From Wolbachia endosymbiont (group B) of Protocalliphora azurea (lineage in GTDB: Bacteria > Pseudomonadota > Alphaproteobacteria > Rickettsiales > Anaplasmataceae): a stretch of DNA of 64,000 nucleotides. Of the stretch, positions 23,949-34,206 are shown piece by piece. The notes under the pieces were generated by a model. It ran no database searches. It was not told the DNA's origin and saw only the letters and a program-made list of their open reading frames with translations. Each line of letters starts with the position of its first letter. The first letter of the stretch is position 1. A program made the translations under genes and the position numbers. The stretch covers positions 186,001 to 250,000 of the forward strand of contig NZ_OX366394.1 in assembly GCF_947251865.1 (NCBI RefSeq), read 5' to 3'.

Positions 23949-26720
23949 ATGAATCAAGTTGTTGCAGATGGTCATAGAGAAGTTATTGATTTAAATAACA
24001 ACAGTGATGGTTCAGGTAAAGTAGAATCTATTTCCAATGTTGCTTTGGAAGAGGAAGAAGAGTTTTTTGATGCTATGGAAGATGTTTCTAATGTAGAAGA
24101 AGGGAATGATTTAGGTCTTGCTAATTCAGAAGAGGAAGAAGAGTTTTTTGATGCTGTAAGTAAGCAGGATTGGTTAATTAAACAAATAGCTGCTTTTAAT
24201 GTTCCGCTCAGTATATTCCATTATAAGGATTATGACTCTGACTTTTTTACCTCTTGGTATAATATGTCAAGCGAAATATTGAAAGAGATAAACAGAGCTT
24301 GCCCAGAGAAGAAAGTATTAAATTTAGCTCTGTCAGTTTTAATGCTTCCTTATATTGCTTTTACTGCAATGGGGTTAGTCATATATAGTAGATTTAAAGC
24401 AGACAGCAAGACACAAGAAGGTGTAGTGGAAGATAAGATAAAAAAGAGTGAAACAGGTGTGCCAAAAAGATTGGCATATGGCGTTCTTGCTGCAATAGCA
24501 ATTTTTGTTAATGTGGCTGTGCTAACAGCCTTAGTTATTCCTGCAACAGTTGCTTTGGCTACTTTTTATCTTTTAAATAGAGAGTTAGTCCATTCTTTAG
24601 TTACTGTTCTTAAAATAAGTACGGGGCAGTATTCTAATAAGCACCACAATATTGAGGTATCTTTTCATGAAACAGAAGTTCCTGAGCCAAGCATTGAATA
24701 TGATATGGAAATAAAGTTTCCACCGCAATTTAAACAATTACTTAGAGATTTATGCGATAATGAAAATAATCAGTGGTTTAGTGTAACGCCGGATTCAGAG
24801 CGCAATATCGTACTGAAATTGTCAACTAACATCAATTTAAAAAATGGTCTTAAGCCCTTACATAGTGAAATCAAGAATGTGCTTGCAACTTCGATTCAAG
24901 AATGCGCAAGAACTATGGAAGAGCTGGTGAATCTAGAAAAGAAAGATATTACACATGATAAACTGAAGGAATTATTGAGTAAATTCAGGCTGAAAGTGGT
25001 GAGTAGCATAGATTCTAAGTTGACAACTCACTTAATAGAAAATGCTTATCAAGTTGCTTTTATACAAGCAATTAAGTTTCAGCAAAATAGACGGGGAAAA
25101 GATTTTTCACTGGAGGATGAGCTAAAAAATACTTTAGTGAAACAGAAATTAGAAAGTCAAGGTAAGGAATTACCAAATGAGAAAGAAGTGATAATCAAAG
25201 ATTTGAAAGAACTAAAAATAAAGGAGTTACTTAATTTGACTGATGAAGATGATCGGCTAGAGTCCCTTATGAAAGTAGATGATATAAGTGATGATGCACT
25301 TCCTGTATTTAAAGCAAAATGGAAACAGCTTATAAAAGAAGGGAAAATAGCTGAAAGGACAATAATTAATACTTATGAAGATATGTACCCTCAAGAAACA
25401 AAGAAAGCTCTAGATAATGCTGAAAGAGAGATTGAGGATTTAAGAGAAATAGTACAGATAAGATATAATGGTGAAAAATTAAAAGAGATGCATAAAAATA
25501 GGAAAAACGGTAACTTAAAAGATGGTGCTTTAAAAAGGAAATTAGAAGATTTTTTTAAATGTGAATATGATGGTCAAAAAGTTGAGGAAATGCTAATAGA
25601 ATCGAGAATAAGGACTATTCAAACTCTACCGAATAAGTCAGATAAAAAAATAAAGCAATGTGAATTAAATGAAATAAGGATTTCGGGTAAAGTGAATGAT
25701 TTTGTAGAAAATGTGTATTTAGAAATAACAAGATGTAGAATTCAAGAGTTATTTGAAAAGCAAGGGGAAAGTATAAAGAATGTAGAAGATAATAAGGACA
25801 GGCTATTCAATGGAGAAGATGAAAAACGTCTAGTAAACAAGATTGTTTCTTATCGAAAAGAAATTGGAGAATATTTTACGCAACCTACAAGACTGAAGGA
25901 AATAATAGGAAAGCAGAATGAGGATTTGGATGTTGAGAAAAATAGTAAAGAAGAGAAATCTTCAAGTATGGAGTTAATAGAGTTATGCTTGCGAAATAAC
26001 CAAGAAATTCTAAAAACATTAGAACAGTTGAAATTGGAAGAAAAAGGATTATTGATAAATGAAAAAACAATAAATGATTATAGAGAAGAACTAGAATCTC
26101 GTGAAAAAATAAAATTTGCAATAATAGAAGATGATTTACTGAAGGCGTTCGAGCATGAAACTTTTAACGAAGAAGCAATTAAGAAGTTACTAGAGAGAGC
26201 AGAACTTGAGTACTATTTGGCAGAAAAGTGCATAAAAAGTCCTGTGATTAAGACAAAAGACAATATCAAACATTTTTGTCAAGATTTATTGTCTCCTTTA
26301 ATAAATAGGTTGGTGGAAAATATAGTAAATAATGTACCAAAAAGTGATAAGAGTTCATGGCTGCAGCCTATAAAAGCTATTAGGACAGGCTTGGGATATA
26401 TTCAAACAGGTCTTGCCGTTGCAATGCGTGGGGATAAGAGCACAGAAGGAAAAGCGTTGAGTGTGGCACATGATACTCATAAGGAAGTAGAAACATTTCT
26501 TCAACATTTTCAATCAAGTTATGAGGAAGTAGGAGTTTTTTTTGGTAATTTATTTTCTGATGATGGAACGACATTTAAAAATGATGTATGGCCTAAAGTA
26601 GAAGAGCATTTGCATGGAATGTGGGATAGGTTTTTCAAGGATATTGAATTCAAGATAGGAAATAAATTGGATGAAGTAAACGTGACACAGCAAAATCAGG
26701 AAACGGCGATTACGGCTTAA
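23949..26720 (+). CDS. FFAT-motif membrane protein with long helical tail (candidate host ER/VAP-binding effector)
   Basis: A 923-aa protein of no family I recognise. The N-terminus is acidic. Residues 34-44 read [11 protein letters not shown], an exact match to the eukaryotic FFAT consensus EFFDAxE with its upstream acidic tract. Residues 61-71 repeat it as [15 protein letters not shown] motifs bind the MSP domain of VAP proteins on the ER. Two hydrophobic segments follow at ~123-146 and ~175-208, forming a hairpin. The remaining ~700 residues are charged and largely helical or coiled coil (e.g. [29 protein letters not shown]). No signal peptide, consistent with T4SS rather than Sec export. 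Its 3' end overlaps the convergent pheT by 4 bases. Function is inferred from motifs only. Confidence 0.85.
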   Translation: MNQVVADGHREVIDLNNNSDGSGKVESISNVALEEEEEFFDAMEDVSNVEEGNDLGLANSEEEEEFFDAVSKQDWLIKQIAAFNVPLSIFHYKDYDSDFFTSWYNMSSEILKEINRACPEKKVLNLALSVLMLPYIAFTAMGLVIYSRFKADSKTQEGVVEDKIKKSETGVPKRLAYGVLAAIAIFVNVAVLTALVIPATVALATFYLLNRELVHSLVTVLKISTGQYSNKHHNIEVSFHETEVPEPSIEYDMEIKFPPQFKQLLRDLCDNENNQWFSVTPDSERNIVLKLSTNINLKNGLKPLHSEIKNVLATSIQECARTMEELVNLEKKDITHDKLKELLSKFRLKVVSSIDSKLTTHLIENAYQVAFIQAIKFQQNRRGKDFSLEDELKNTLVKQKLESQGKELPNEKEVIIKDLKELKIKELLNLTDEDDRLESLMKVDDISDDALPVFKAKWKQLIKEGKIAERTIINTYEDMYPQETKKALDNAEREIEDLREIVQIRYNGEKLKEMHKNRKNGNLKDGALKRKLEDFFKCEYDGQKVEEMLIESRIRTIQTLPNKSDKKIKQCELNEIRISGKVNDFVENVYLEITRCRIQELFEKQGESIKNVEDNKDRLFNGEDEKRLVNKIVSYRKEIGEYFTQPTRLKEIIGKQNEDLDVEKNSKEEKSSSMELIELCLRNNQEILKTLEQLKLEEKGLLINEKTINDYREELESREKIKFAIIEDDLLKAFEHETFNEEAIKKLLERAELEYYLAEKCIKSPVIKTKDNIKHFCQDLLSPLINRLVENIVNNVPKSDKSSWLQPIKAIRTGLGYIQTGLAVAMRGDKSTEGKALSVAHDTHKEVETFLQHFQSSYEEVGVFFGNLFSDDGTTFKNDVWPKVEEHLHGMWDRFFKDIEFKIGNKLDEVNVTQQNQETAITA

Positions 26721-29056
26721 TGATGAGCTCTCAAAGTTCCTTCAGTATTTTCACACACTAAGTTGACTATCATATTTGATTCTTTTTGGATTTCCTCTTC
26801 AGTTAAAGTGTGAGTTGGAGAGCAGAAAGTAACTGAAAATGCTATAGACATCTTATTCGATTCTATATTGTTTCCATGATATACATCAAATATCAAAACT
26901 TCTGTGATGAGCTCTGAGCTTTTTTTCACCATATTGATTATACTGCCTGCTGCTACATCTTTATTTACAATAAATGCAAAGTCGCGTTTTACACTTTGAT
27001 ATTTATAATCGATAAATTTTTTTCTACTTATAGGTAAATTTTCGATATTTTCTAATATCAACTCAAAGCCTACAATTTTTTGTTTGATGTTAAAAAAATC
27101 CAATATACTCGGATGCAATTCTCCAAAATAACCAACTATTTTACTTCTAAAAGATAAGGAGCCTGATTTTCCTGGGTGATAATATTCTTTTTCTGCTCTC
27201 TCTATTGCTAAATTATCACAATTGACATTAAAAAGTTCCAAAGCTGTTATGAGGTCAGCCTTTGCGTCAAAAATATCTATTTTTCTATCAGTGTTATAGT
27301 GGTTTTTCGGCGAATTATTTCCTGATCTAATTCCACTTAAAACGTACTTAGACTGAGCCTCACCATTATAAATTGGTCCAATTTCAAAAATTGCGAGATC
27401 AGATATCCCGTGAGCAATATTATCTGCAGTGACTTGCAACAAATTTGGTATGACACTTGGCCTCATTATATTGAAGTTATTATTAAATGGATTGTCGATA
27501 ATGAATAACTTATTCAAGTAACCAAACTTTTCAGCTATTGATTCACTCATAAAAGACCAAGTTATCACTTCATGAAATCCTCTGCTTGTCATTAAAATGC
27601 GCAAATCATCTTGTGTCTCTTCTTCTACTGTAACGTCTTCTGCTAGTTGCTCTTCCTTTATTTTATCATAGCCGTATATTCTTACTGCCTCTTCAACTAG
27701 GTCAGCAGGTATTTTTATGTCTGGTCTCCAGCTTGGTACTTGTATATTCCAATTACCTTCGGTTTTTTTATCGATACTAAACCCTAGCTTTGTTAAAATA
27801 TCGAATAGCTCATTAGGTGATGCAGATACACTTCCAAGTTTGTTTGCATCTTGATAATCAAAATTTATCTTGGTATCAGCCTTATTCAAATTGCCAGCAG
27901 ACACTATGCTTGACACTTCTCCGCCACATAAATCCAAAATCATTTTGGCTGCAAGATTGAGTCCATCAAGGGTAAATTCAGGGTCAATTGAACGTGCAAA
28001 TCTGTAACTTGAGTCTGTGGAGATGCCTAGCTGCCTTGAAGATTTAGTGATGGAGATGGGGTCAAACCAAGCAGACTCTAAAAAGATATCAGTAGTTTTA
28101 AGTGTACATTCGCTATACTTGCTGCCCATAATTCCAGCAATTCCATGAACATTTTTATCATCAGAAATAACGCTTATGTCTTTGTTTAATAAGTACTCTT
28201 TATCATTTAAACCAATAAATTTTTCTTCGTCATTTGCTTTGCGTACTATGAGCTCTCCTTCTATTTTTTTTGCATCATACGCGTGCATCGGGCGCCCGAA
28301 AGATATCATAATGTAATTAGTAATATCAACTATTGCAGAAATGGAGCGCATTCCTATCGATTCCAATTTATCTTTTAGCCATTTTGGACTCTCTTTATTT
28401 TTTACATTAGTGATATATACTCCACTAATAAAACTCTCCCCATCGATGACTTTGACGTTTATTAGTGAGTTCATAGAAGCGGTAAGTTGTGGAATGATTA
28501 AAGTCTTTAACGTTCCAATTCCAGTTGCTGCTAGATCACGTGCTATTCCATAAACACCTAAGCAATCTCCACGGTTTGGAGTGATGTTTATGTCAATTAC
28601 AGGATCGCAATTGAAAAATTTATCTCCTGTTTTATAATCATCAGAAAGCTCGATTATTCCTTCACTTTCATCTTGAGTCAGCGAAAGCTCAGAGGCAGAG
28701 CAGAGCATCCCTTCACTTAGCACTCCTCTTATTTTTGTAGGCTTAATTGTAAAGTTGCTTTCTGGCAATGTGCTACCAAGAGATGCAAGTACAGTCTTCA
28801 TGCCTTCTTTAACATTTTTTGCTCCGCAGACTATCTGCAGAACTTTACTTCCATCATTTACTCTACATAATTTTAATTTATCAGCATTTGGATGAGGTGC
28901 GACTTCTGATACTTCTGCAACAACAAACCCGGCCAATCTGGAATTGTCGATCACATTCTCTACTTCCAACCCTATGTGAGTTAATTTATCAATAATTTCC
29001 TCTAAACTAGCATTGGTTTCTAAGTACTCTAATAACCAAGATAATGTGAACTTCAT
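26717..29056 (-). CDS. pheT: Phenylalanyl-tRNA synthetase beta subunit
   Basis: The beta chain of the (alpha-beta)2 PheRS. 779 aa, normal length. Domains in order: EMAP/tRNA-binding OB fold ([21 protein letters not shown], residues ~45-65), B3/4 editing domain ([20 protein letters not shown]), B5, the catalytic-like core ([11 protein letters not shown]) and the C-terminal FDX-ACB domain ([16 protein letters not shown]). pheS is not in this window. No promoter is obvious in the 112 bases upstream. Confidence 0.96.
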   Translation of the reverse strand: MKFTLSWLLEYLETNASLEEIIDKLTHIGLEVENVIDNSRLAGFVVAEVSEVAPHPNADKLKLCRVNDGSKVLQIVCGAKNVKEGMKTVLASLGSTLPESNFTIKPTKIRGVLSEGMLCSASELSLTQDESEGIIELSDDYKTGDKFFNCDPVIDINITPNRGDCLGVYGIARDLAATGIGTLKTLIIPQLTASMNSLINVKVIDGESFISGVYITNVKNKESPKWLKDKLESIGMRSISAIVDITNYIMISFGRPMHAYDAKKIEGELIVRKANDEEKFIGLNDKEYLLNKDISVISDDKNVHGIAGIMGSKYSECTLKTTDIFLESAWFDPISITKSSRQLGISTDSSYRFARSIDPEFTLDGLNLAAKMILDLCGGEVSSIVSAGNLNKADTKINFDYQDANKLGSVSASPNELFDILTKLGFSIDKKTEGNWNIQVPSWRPDIKIPADLVEEAVRIYGYDKIKEEQLAEDVTVEEETQDDLRILMTSRGFHEVITWSFMSESIAEKFGYLNKLFIIDNPFNNNFNIMRPSVIPNLLQVTADNIAHGISDLAIFEIGPIYNGEAQSKYVLSGIRSGNNSPKNHYNTDRKIDIFDAKADLITALELFNVNCDNLAIERAEKEYYHPGKSGSLSFRSKIVGYFGELHPSILDFFNIKQKIVGFELILENIENLPISRKKFIDYKYQSVKRDFAFIVNKDVAAGSIINMVKKSSELITEVLIFDVYHGNNIESNKMSIAFSVTFCSPTHTLTEEEIQKESNMIVNLVCENTEGTLRAHH

Positions 29057-29168
29057 TTATTTAACAGAAAATAAAAAAGTTATTGTAATGTAAAATATAA
29101 TGATTTTAAAGCTTGTTGTAGTGAGTAGCTTCTCTAATTGTAAAAAACGAAGGAGAAGCCTACTTTTT

Positions 29169-29438
29169 CTACAAAGAAAGAATTTTCTTTATATCACCTT
29201 TGCAGTCCATTTCCATGCAGAGTTGAATGTTCATATTGTGATCATCTATATGGAAATTATAAATGTAAGCATCACCAGTGAAATTTCCTATAACATCATG
29301 GCTTTCATTTAGCATTTCACCTGCCATGTGGAAAAGACCAGTGTCTGAGTTAGAAGAATAATCTGTAAACTTGATGTACCCGTTACCACATTCCTGTTCT
29401 AAATTTAAAGGTGGATTAGTAAAATCTATTTCGTTCAT
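29169..29438 (-). CDS. Small acidic protein, unknown, with its own consensus promoter
   Basis: An 89-aa acidic soluble protein (MNEIDFTNPPLNLEQECGNGY), with several Asn, Asp and Gly residues and aromatic residues spaced as in a beta-rich fold (GNFTGDAYIYNFHIDDHNMNIQL). Three Cys. It lacks a signal peptide and membrane segments. I know no family. A consensus promoter sits 23 bases upstream of the start and GAGG provides an RBS, so it is very likely a real gene despite its size. Confidence 0.7.
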   Translation of the reverse strand: MNEIDFTNPPLNLEQECGNGYIKFTDYSSNSDTGLFHMAGEMLNESHDVIGNFTGDAYIYNFHIDDHNMNIQLCMEMDCKGDIKKILSL

Positions 29439-29460
29439 AATTGCCTCATATTAAAATTAA

Positions 29461-29489
29461 ATTATAGTTAAAATAAGATGTTAAGTCAA
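29461..29489 (-). promoter_or_regulatory. Near-perfect sigma70 promoter for the 89-aa gene
   Basis: TTGACT (29489-29484), 17-bp spacer, perfect TATAAT (29466-29461). The leader would be only about 16 bases long. Confidence 0.75.
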
Positions 29490-29557
29490 GAATTTAGAAT
29501 AAGATTGGTAGCTGACTATAATTTGCATTTTAATTGTATATTTTGTTAATATATTAA

Positions 29558-29566
29558 TGCTATAAT
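29558..29566 (+). promoter_or_regulatory. Extended -10 element ahead of atpB
   Basis: TGCTATAAT at 29558-29566, without a convincing -35 at the standard distance. The leader to atpB would be about 80 bases. Confidence 0.45.
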
Positions 29567-29654
29567 AATACAGAGCTCCTTATATTAATTCTTGACTTTA
29601 TTCTATAAAATTTATACTTTATTTACTGCTGCAGTTTAAGTATACAGGGTCAAA

Positions 29655-30380
29655 ATGGCGTTAAATCCGCTAGAACAATTTAAAGTATATACAATAATAG
29701 AACTACCAAAATTATTTGGGTATGACATAAACTTTACCAACTCATCTCTTTTTATGATGATCTCGGTGATATTAATGGTACTGTTTTTGCTCCTTGGAAT
29801 AAGAAAAGGTGCAGTAATACCAGGATATTTGCAAGCTGCAGTTGAATATGTATATGATTTTGTTGTTTCAATAATAGAAAGTAACACTGGAAGCAAAGGT
29901 TTGGAGCACATTCCTTTGATATTTACAGTATTTATTTTCATTTTATCGTGTAATTTAGTTGGTGTTCTTCCTTATAGTTTCACAGTTACAAGTCATGTGA
30001 TAGTTACCTTCGCTTTATCAATGGTGGTTTTTACTTATATAACGATTGTTGGGTTTAAAGAAAGAGGAGTAGAATTTTTACGCATATTGCTACCAAAAGG
30101 AACTCCTTCGTGGCTTGCACCTATAATCATCATTATTAAATTATTTGCTTATTTAGTAAGACCGATTAGTTTATCAATAAGGCTTGCAGCAAATATGATT
30201 GCGGGTCATACAATCATCAAAGTGATAGCAGGATTCGTCATAAATATGAACATATTTTTTACACCTGCACCTTTTTTGTTTATAATTGCACTAATAGGAT
30301 TTGAAGTATTTGTTGCAGTTTTGCAAGCTTATATATTTACTATATTAACATGTGTATATTTGTCAGATGCAGTAAAGTAA
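29655..30380 (+). CDS. atpB: F0F1 ATP synthase subunit a
   Basis: The proton-channel subunit of the F0 sector. 241 aa with five or six membrane helices. Conserved segments: the [23 protein letters not shown] helix, and [23 protein letters not shown], which holds the essential Arg of helix 4. The C-terminal helix is [26 protein letters not shown]. It is the first gene of a-c-b'-b, as in other Rickettsiales where the F1 genes lie elsewhere. Confidence 0.97.
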
Positions 30381-30439
30381 TTGACTTCCTTGCAGAATAT
30401 TTTACAATTATATTATAAAGAAATAGTTAAAGGTAATAT

Positions 30440-30667
30440 ATGGATTTAGTGGCTTTAAAATTTATAGCAATTGGTTTGGCTGTATTTGGAATGCTCGGTG
30501 CTGGTTTAGGTATAGCTAATATCTTCTCTGCTATGTTAAATGGGATTGCGAGAAATCCTGAGTCAGAAGGTAAAATGAAAAGTTACGTTTATATTGGTGC
30601 TGCCATGGTTGAAATCATGGGGTTGCTTGCGTTTGTACTTGCAATGTTATTAATATTTGCTGCTTAA
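30440..30667 (+). CDS. atpE: F0F1 ATP synthase subunit c
   Basis: The ring-forming rotor subunit. 75 aa with two helices. The N-terminal helix has the glycine pattern GMLGAGLGIANIFSAML, the loop is ARNPESEGKM (RNP motif), and the C-terminal helix carries the proton-carrying carboxylate as Glu in VEIMGLLAFVLAML. Sits between atpB and atpF'. Confidence 0.97.
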   Translation: MDLVALKFIAIGLAVFGMLGAGLGIANIFSAMLNGIARNPESEGKMKSYVYIGAAMVEIMGLLAFVLAMLLIFAA

Positions 30668-30670
30668 CAG

Positions 30671-31150
30671 ATGCCACAGCTTGATGTTTCAACTTTCTCT
30701 TCTCAAATTTTTTGGTTTTTAATTTTTTTCTCTTCACTTTTTTTTGTAGTCAGTTGTTTGTTTTTACCGAAGTTAGATGAAATAATAAGCACTAGAAGTA
30801 AAGAAGTGTTAGATTCATTTAATAGTTCTATTCACCTTTTAAGACTTACAGAAGAGCAAATTGCCAAGTATAATGCAGCTTTAAATCAAGCTAGAGTACG
30901 GGCAAAAAAAATCATAGATGATGCATTTGCTCAAGTAGAAGAAATGAGAGCGAATGTTAAGGATATATTGGAAGAGGAAGACAAGAAGATGATTAAACTT
31001 GTTGAAGAAAAGGTAGTACAATTTAAATCTAAGTATATTAGTGAATTAAAACAAATGGCTACTAGTATTGCTTTGATTTACTATACTAAGTTAACTAATT
31101 CTGAGATTGAAGAGGAATTTGTTGCTGACTTGGTGTCAAAAGAATTTTAG
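30671..31150 (+). CDS. atpG: F0F1 ATP synthase subunit b'
   Basis: A peripheral-stalk subunit. 159 aa with a single N-terminal membrane helix (FWFLIFFSSLFFVVSCLFL) followed by a long heptad-rich helix. The N-terminal PQLDVSTFSSQIFW and LPKLDEIISTRSKEV are typical of alphaproteobacterial b' (AtpF'/AtpX). Starts 3 bases after atpE ends. The symbol used for this subunit varies between genomes. Confidence 0.9.
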   Translation: MPQLDVSTFSSQIFWFLIFFSSLFFVVSCLFLPKLDEIISTRSKEVLDSFNSSIHLLRLTEEQIAKYNAALNQARVRAKKIIDDAFAQVEEMRANVKDILEEEDKKMIKLVEEKVVQFKSKYISELKQMATSIALIYYTKLTNSEIEEEFVADLVSKEF

Positions 31151-31157
31151 GGTTTTT

Positions 31158-31634
31158 ATGTCTACATTACTAGTTATAAGCCTTGCTTTTTTAGTAGGTT
31201 TTATCCTCTCATATAAATTGCTAAGGAAGGTAATAAAAAACGCGCTTAACAATAAACGTAACAAAAGCAAGTTTTCAAGTGAAGAAACTGAAAAATTCAG
31301 AAAAGATATATTGGAGTATTACAAAAAATCTTCTGAAAAATACAAAAAATTAGATGCAGAAGTTAACAAAATGATGAATGAAGCACTTGATAAGGCTAAT
31401 AGTATTATTAAGCATAATAGACAGCAACTCGATCAAACGTTAGATGAAAATGCCCATTCTAATTTGAAGAAAGTTACTGACCAAGTTGAAAAAGCTCTTG
31501 GGGATTTACAAGCTAACACAGCGAGTATAGCTGCTGATGCTGTAAAAAAAATAATGCATGAACGTAAAGATGATAAGCGTAGTAGTGAGGTTATATCTTC
31601 GTTTTCACGTGACTTGAGCAAAAAGTTGCATTAA
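31158..31634 (+). CDS. atpF: F0F1 ATP synthase subunit b
   Basis: The second peripheral-stalk subunit, ~158 aa: one N-terminal helix (STLLVISLAFLVGFILSY), then a charged coiled coil to the end. I place the start at ATG 31158, just after the b' stop. The longer reading from 31107 lies inside the b' gene and adds residues that break the family pattern. Four F0 genes in series suggest one transcript from ~29573. Confidence 0.85.
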   Translation: MSTLLVISLAFLVGFILSYKLLRKVIKNALNNKRNKSKFSSEETEKFRKDILEYYKKSSEKYKKLDAEVNKMMNEALDKANSIIKHNRQQLDQTLDENAHSNLKKVTDQVEKALGDLQANTASIAADAVKKIMHERKDDKRSSEVISSFSRDLSKKLH

Positions 31635-31639
31635 GTTTA

Positions 31640-33229
31640 ATGCCTGTACTTCAAACTGATAATGTAGAAAAAATTAAATTTGATTCTAGTTTATGCAAAG
31701 AACAAGAGAAACTTTTCTACTATAGGTTTAATATAATTCCTTGGCAAAAATTAAATGATACTACTTTTTTTATGGTTGAAGACATAAGCCAAGATATCAA
31801 CCTTTGGGTCGAATCTCATTACGGTATTGAATATGTATTGATAAAAGTAGATAGCAAACAGATTTTAAATCTTCTTAACTCACACTTTGGTATTTCAGAA
31901 TTCGCAAGTAACTACCTATATTATAAGAATCCTAATTTTTCAGCTAAAAGCATTAGGCTGAGTTCAATCTTTTTTTCCTCTTTCTTTGTTATGATTTCGA
32001 CTTTAACACTGACAAAAAAATATGCATATTTTGCTTTGGTGTTGATATTTATAATCGGATGTTCTAGTTCTTTATTCAAATTTGTAACTAAAATTTTTGG
32101 CTTGCGTAAAATTTCTAACCAAAAAGCAGATTATGATAAGATGAATGAACCTATATATACTATTTTATTGCCTGCTTTTAAAGAGAATGCGGTTATAAAG
32201 CAATTGATTAAGAGCATTGAAAGTTTGGATTATCCAAAATCAAAATTAGATGTAAAGCTTGTGATAGAGAGCGATGATCAAGAAATGTTGGCAGCTATAG
32301 AAAAATGCACTTTACCACAGTATTTTGAAGTAATAAAAGTGCCTCATTCTCTGCCTAGAACAAAAGCTAAGTCATGCAATTATGCTATGAGCTTTGCTAG
32401 AGGAAAGTATGTGGTAATATATGATGCAGATGACAAGCCAGATCCGTTGCAGTTAAAAAAAGCACTAATTGAATTTAATAAGGGCGACGAAAAGTTGGCT
32501 TGTGTACAGGCGAAATTAAATTACTATAACTTTGGTTGCAATTTTCTTACAAAATTCTTTTCTCTTGAGTATATGAACTGGTTTCAATATTTTTTGCCTG
32601 GATTTCAAAAAATGAACATGCCAATACCTTTGGGTGGTAGCAGTAACCATTTTTCAGTGGAAATTTTAAAGAAAGTGCTTTTTTGGGATGCTTACAATGT
32701 CACTGAAGACGCTGACCTTGGTTTGAGACTTGCGCAAATGGGATATAAAACCAGGATTATTGATTCAGAAACATTGGAAGAATCACCAACTACTGTGTTT
32801 GCTTGGATCAAACAAAGAGCACGCTGGATTAAAGGTTATATGCAAACTTATATCGTTCATTTAAAAAATATAAAATTACTTTTTAAGCACACTGGGCTTA
32901 AGGGAGTTTTGCTATTAAACCTTTTTGTTGGTTCCTCAGCTTTTATATTTTTCACGACTCCTTTTTTGTTACTTTCATTGGTGCTGACTCAAATTTTGAA
33001 TGAATTATTCTTATATTATTTTATAATAGTATACGGTATTAACTTGATTTTTTTGATAATAGCTATCAGACAACAAAAAATGCCTTTTTATTTTTATATA
33101 GTATCAATATTTTTTCCCGTCTATAGTCTACTACATAGCGTTGCAGCTTTTCTCGCTTTGTGGGAATTTGTTATTCACCCTCAGCAATGGAATAAAACTC
33201 AGCATGGATTATGGAAGCAAAACCTGTAG
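31640..33229 (+). CDS. Family 2 glycosyltransferase, membrane-bound
   Basis: A 529-aa processive-type GT2 enzyme. The N-terminal ~110 residues are soluble, and a two-helix segment at ~115-150 follows. The GT-A domain has [11 protein letters not shown] at its start, the nucleotide-sugar DxD as YDADDKPD, the acceptor motif [14 protein letters not shown] and [12 protein letters not shown] (QxxRW). Three or four C-terminal helices follow. Its product is unknown; Wolbachia makes no standard LPS, so a role in lipid II- or glycan-type polymers is only a guess. Starts 5 bases after atpF and overlaps ctaA by 19 bases. Confidence 0.88.
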   Translation: MPVLQTDNVEKIKFDSSLCKEQEKLFYYRFNIIPWQKLNDTTFFMVEDISQDINLWVESHYGIEYVLIKVDSKQILNLLNSHFGISEFASNYLYYKNPNFSAKSIRLSSIFFSSFFVMISTLTLTKKYAYFALVLIFIIGCSSSLFKFVTKIFGLRKISNQKADYDKMNEPIYTILLPAFKENAVIKQLIKSIESLDYPKSKLDVKLVIESDDQEMLAAIEKCTLPQYFEVIKVPHSLPRTKAKSCNYAMSFARGKYVVIYDADDKPDPLQLKKALIEFNKGDEKLACVQAKLNYYNFGCNFLTKFFSLEYMNWFQYFLPGFQKMNMPIPLGGSSNHFSVEILKKVLFWDAYNVTEDADLGLRLAQMGYKTRIIDSETLEESPTTVFAWIKQRARWIKGYMQTYIVHLKNIKLLFKHTGLKGVLLLNLFVGSSAFIFFTTPFLLLSLVLTQILNELFLYYFIIVYGINLIFLIIAIRQQKMPFYFYIVSIFFPVYSLLHSVAAFLALWEFVIHPQQWNKTQHGLWKQNL

Positions 33230-34206
33230 CTATTTGGCTTTTTCTCTGCTCTCTCATGGTGATTTGCATGGTGGGAATTGGTGGATTTACCAGACTTTCA
33301 AAAGCAGGATTGTCAATCACGGAATGGAAACCAATTACCGGAACATTGCCACCGCTGAGTGAACAAGACTGGCTAAAAGAAAAATCAAAATATGAAGCTA
33401 CACCTGAATATAAAGCATTTAATTATGGTATGAGTATGGAAGAGTTTCGCACCATATACTTAATAGAATATGTGCACAGGTTAATTGCAAGGCTGACAGG
33501 TTTAGTTTTTATCTTACCATTTATATACTTTACACTAAAAAAAAGAATACCTAAAAATGCAGTAATAAGGTTATCTACAGCACTATTATTTGGAATTTTA
33601 CAAGCTTTTGCCGGTTGGTATATGGTTAAAAGCGGTTTGGTATCTAATCCTCATGTTAGTCACTATAAGCTCGCACTTCACTTACTGCTTGCGTTGGTTA
33701 TCTTTGCATTATTGTCATATCAATTTTTTGATTACCAAATCAAACCAAAACAGATAATTAAAATTAATAGCAACATTACATGTTACATATGGATAATTTT
33801 AATCCTAGTGACAGTACAAATAATCTTCGGTGCATTTGTTGCAGGGCTAAATGCTGGTTTAATTTATAATACCTTTCCACTAATGGATGGACAAATTGTT
33901 CCGGAAGATTTATTTTACTTACAGCCTGCTTGGCTAAATATCTTTGAAAATAGAGTAACAGTGCAATTCATACACCGGGCATTGGCATTGCTGATATTAG
34001 TTCTGACAGCAATACTCACAATAAAAAATGCCAGTATAAAACCATTATATGTTATGCTATTCTCCGTCATCATTCAGGTAATTCTAGGAATAGTCACTTT
34101 GTTGCTGCATATACCAATGGCTATTGCTATAGCCCATCAAATGTTTTCATTTATCTTATTTGGATCAGGTTTATACTGCTTGCGTTATTTAAGAAATCAG
34201 ATCTAA
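33211..34206 (+). CDS. ctaA: Heme A synthase (COX15/CtaA)
   Basis: A membrane enzyme oxidising heme O to heme A for cytochrome c oxidase. 331 aa with eight predicted helices. Family signatures: [23 protein letters not shown] start (TRL, then SITEW), the [13 protein letters not shown]is ligand, [18 protein letters not shown] [47 protein letters not shown] and [10 protein letters not shown]. Length and motifs match alphaproteobacterial and mitochondrial COX15. The 3' end overlaps convergent pccA by 18 bases. Confidence 0.95.
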   Translation: MEAKPVAIWLFLCSLMVICMVGIGGFTRLSKAGLSITEWKPITGTLPPLSEQDWLKEKSKYEATPEYKAFNYGMSMEEFRTIYLIEYVHRLIARLTGLVFILPFIYFTLKKRIPKNAVIRLSTALLFGILQAFAGWYMVKSGLVSNPHVSHYKLALHLLLALVIFALLSYQFFDYQIKPKQIIKINSNITCYIWIILILVTVQIIFGAFVAGLNAGLIYNTFPLMDGQIVPEDLFYLQPAWLNIFENRVTVQFIHRALALLILVLTAILTIKNASIKPLYVMLFSVIIQVILGIVTLLLHIPMAIAIAHQMFSFILFGSGLYCLRYLRNQI

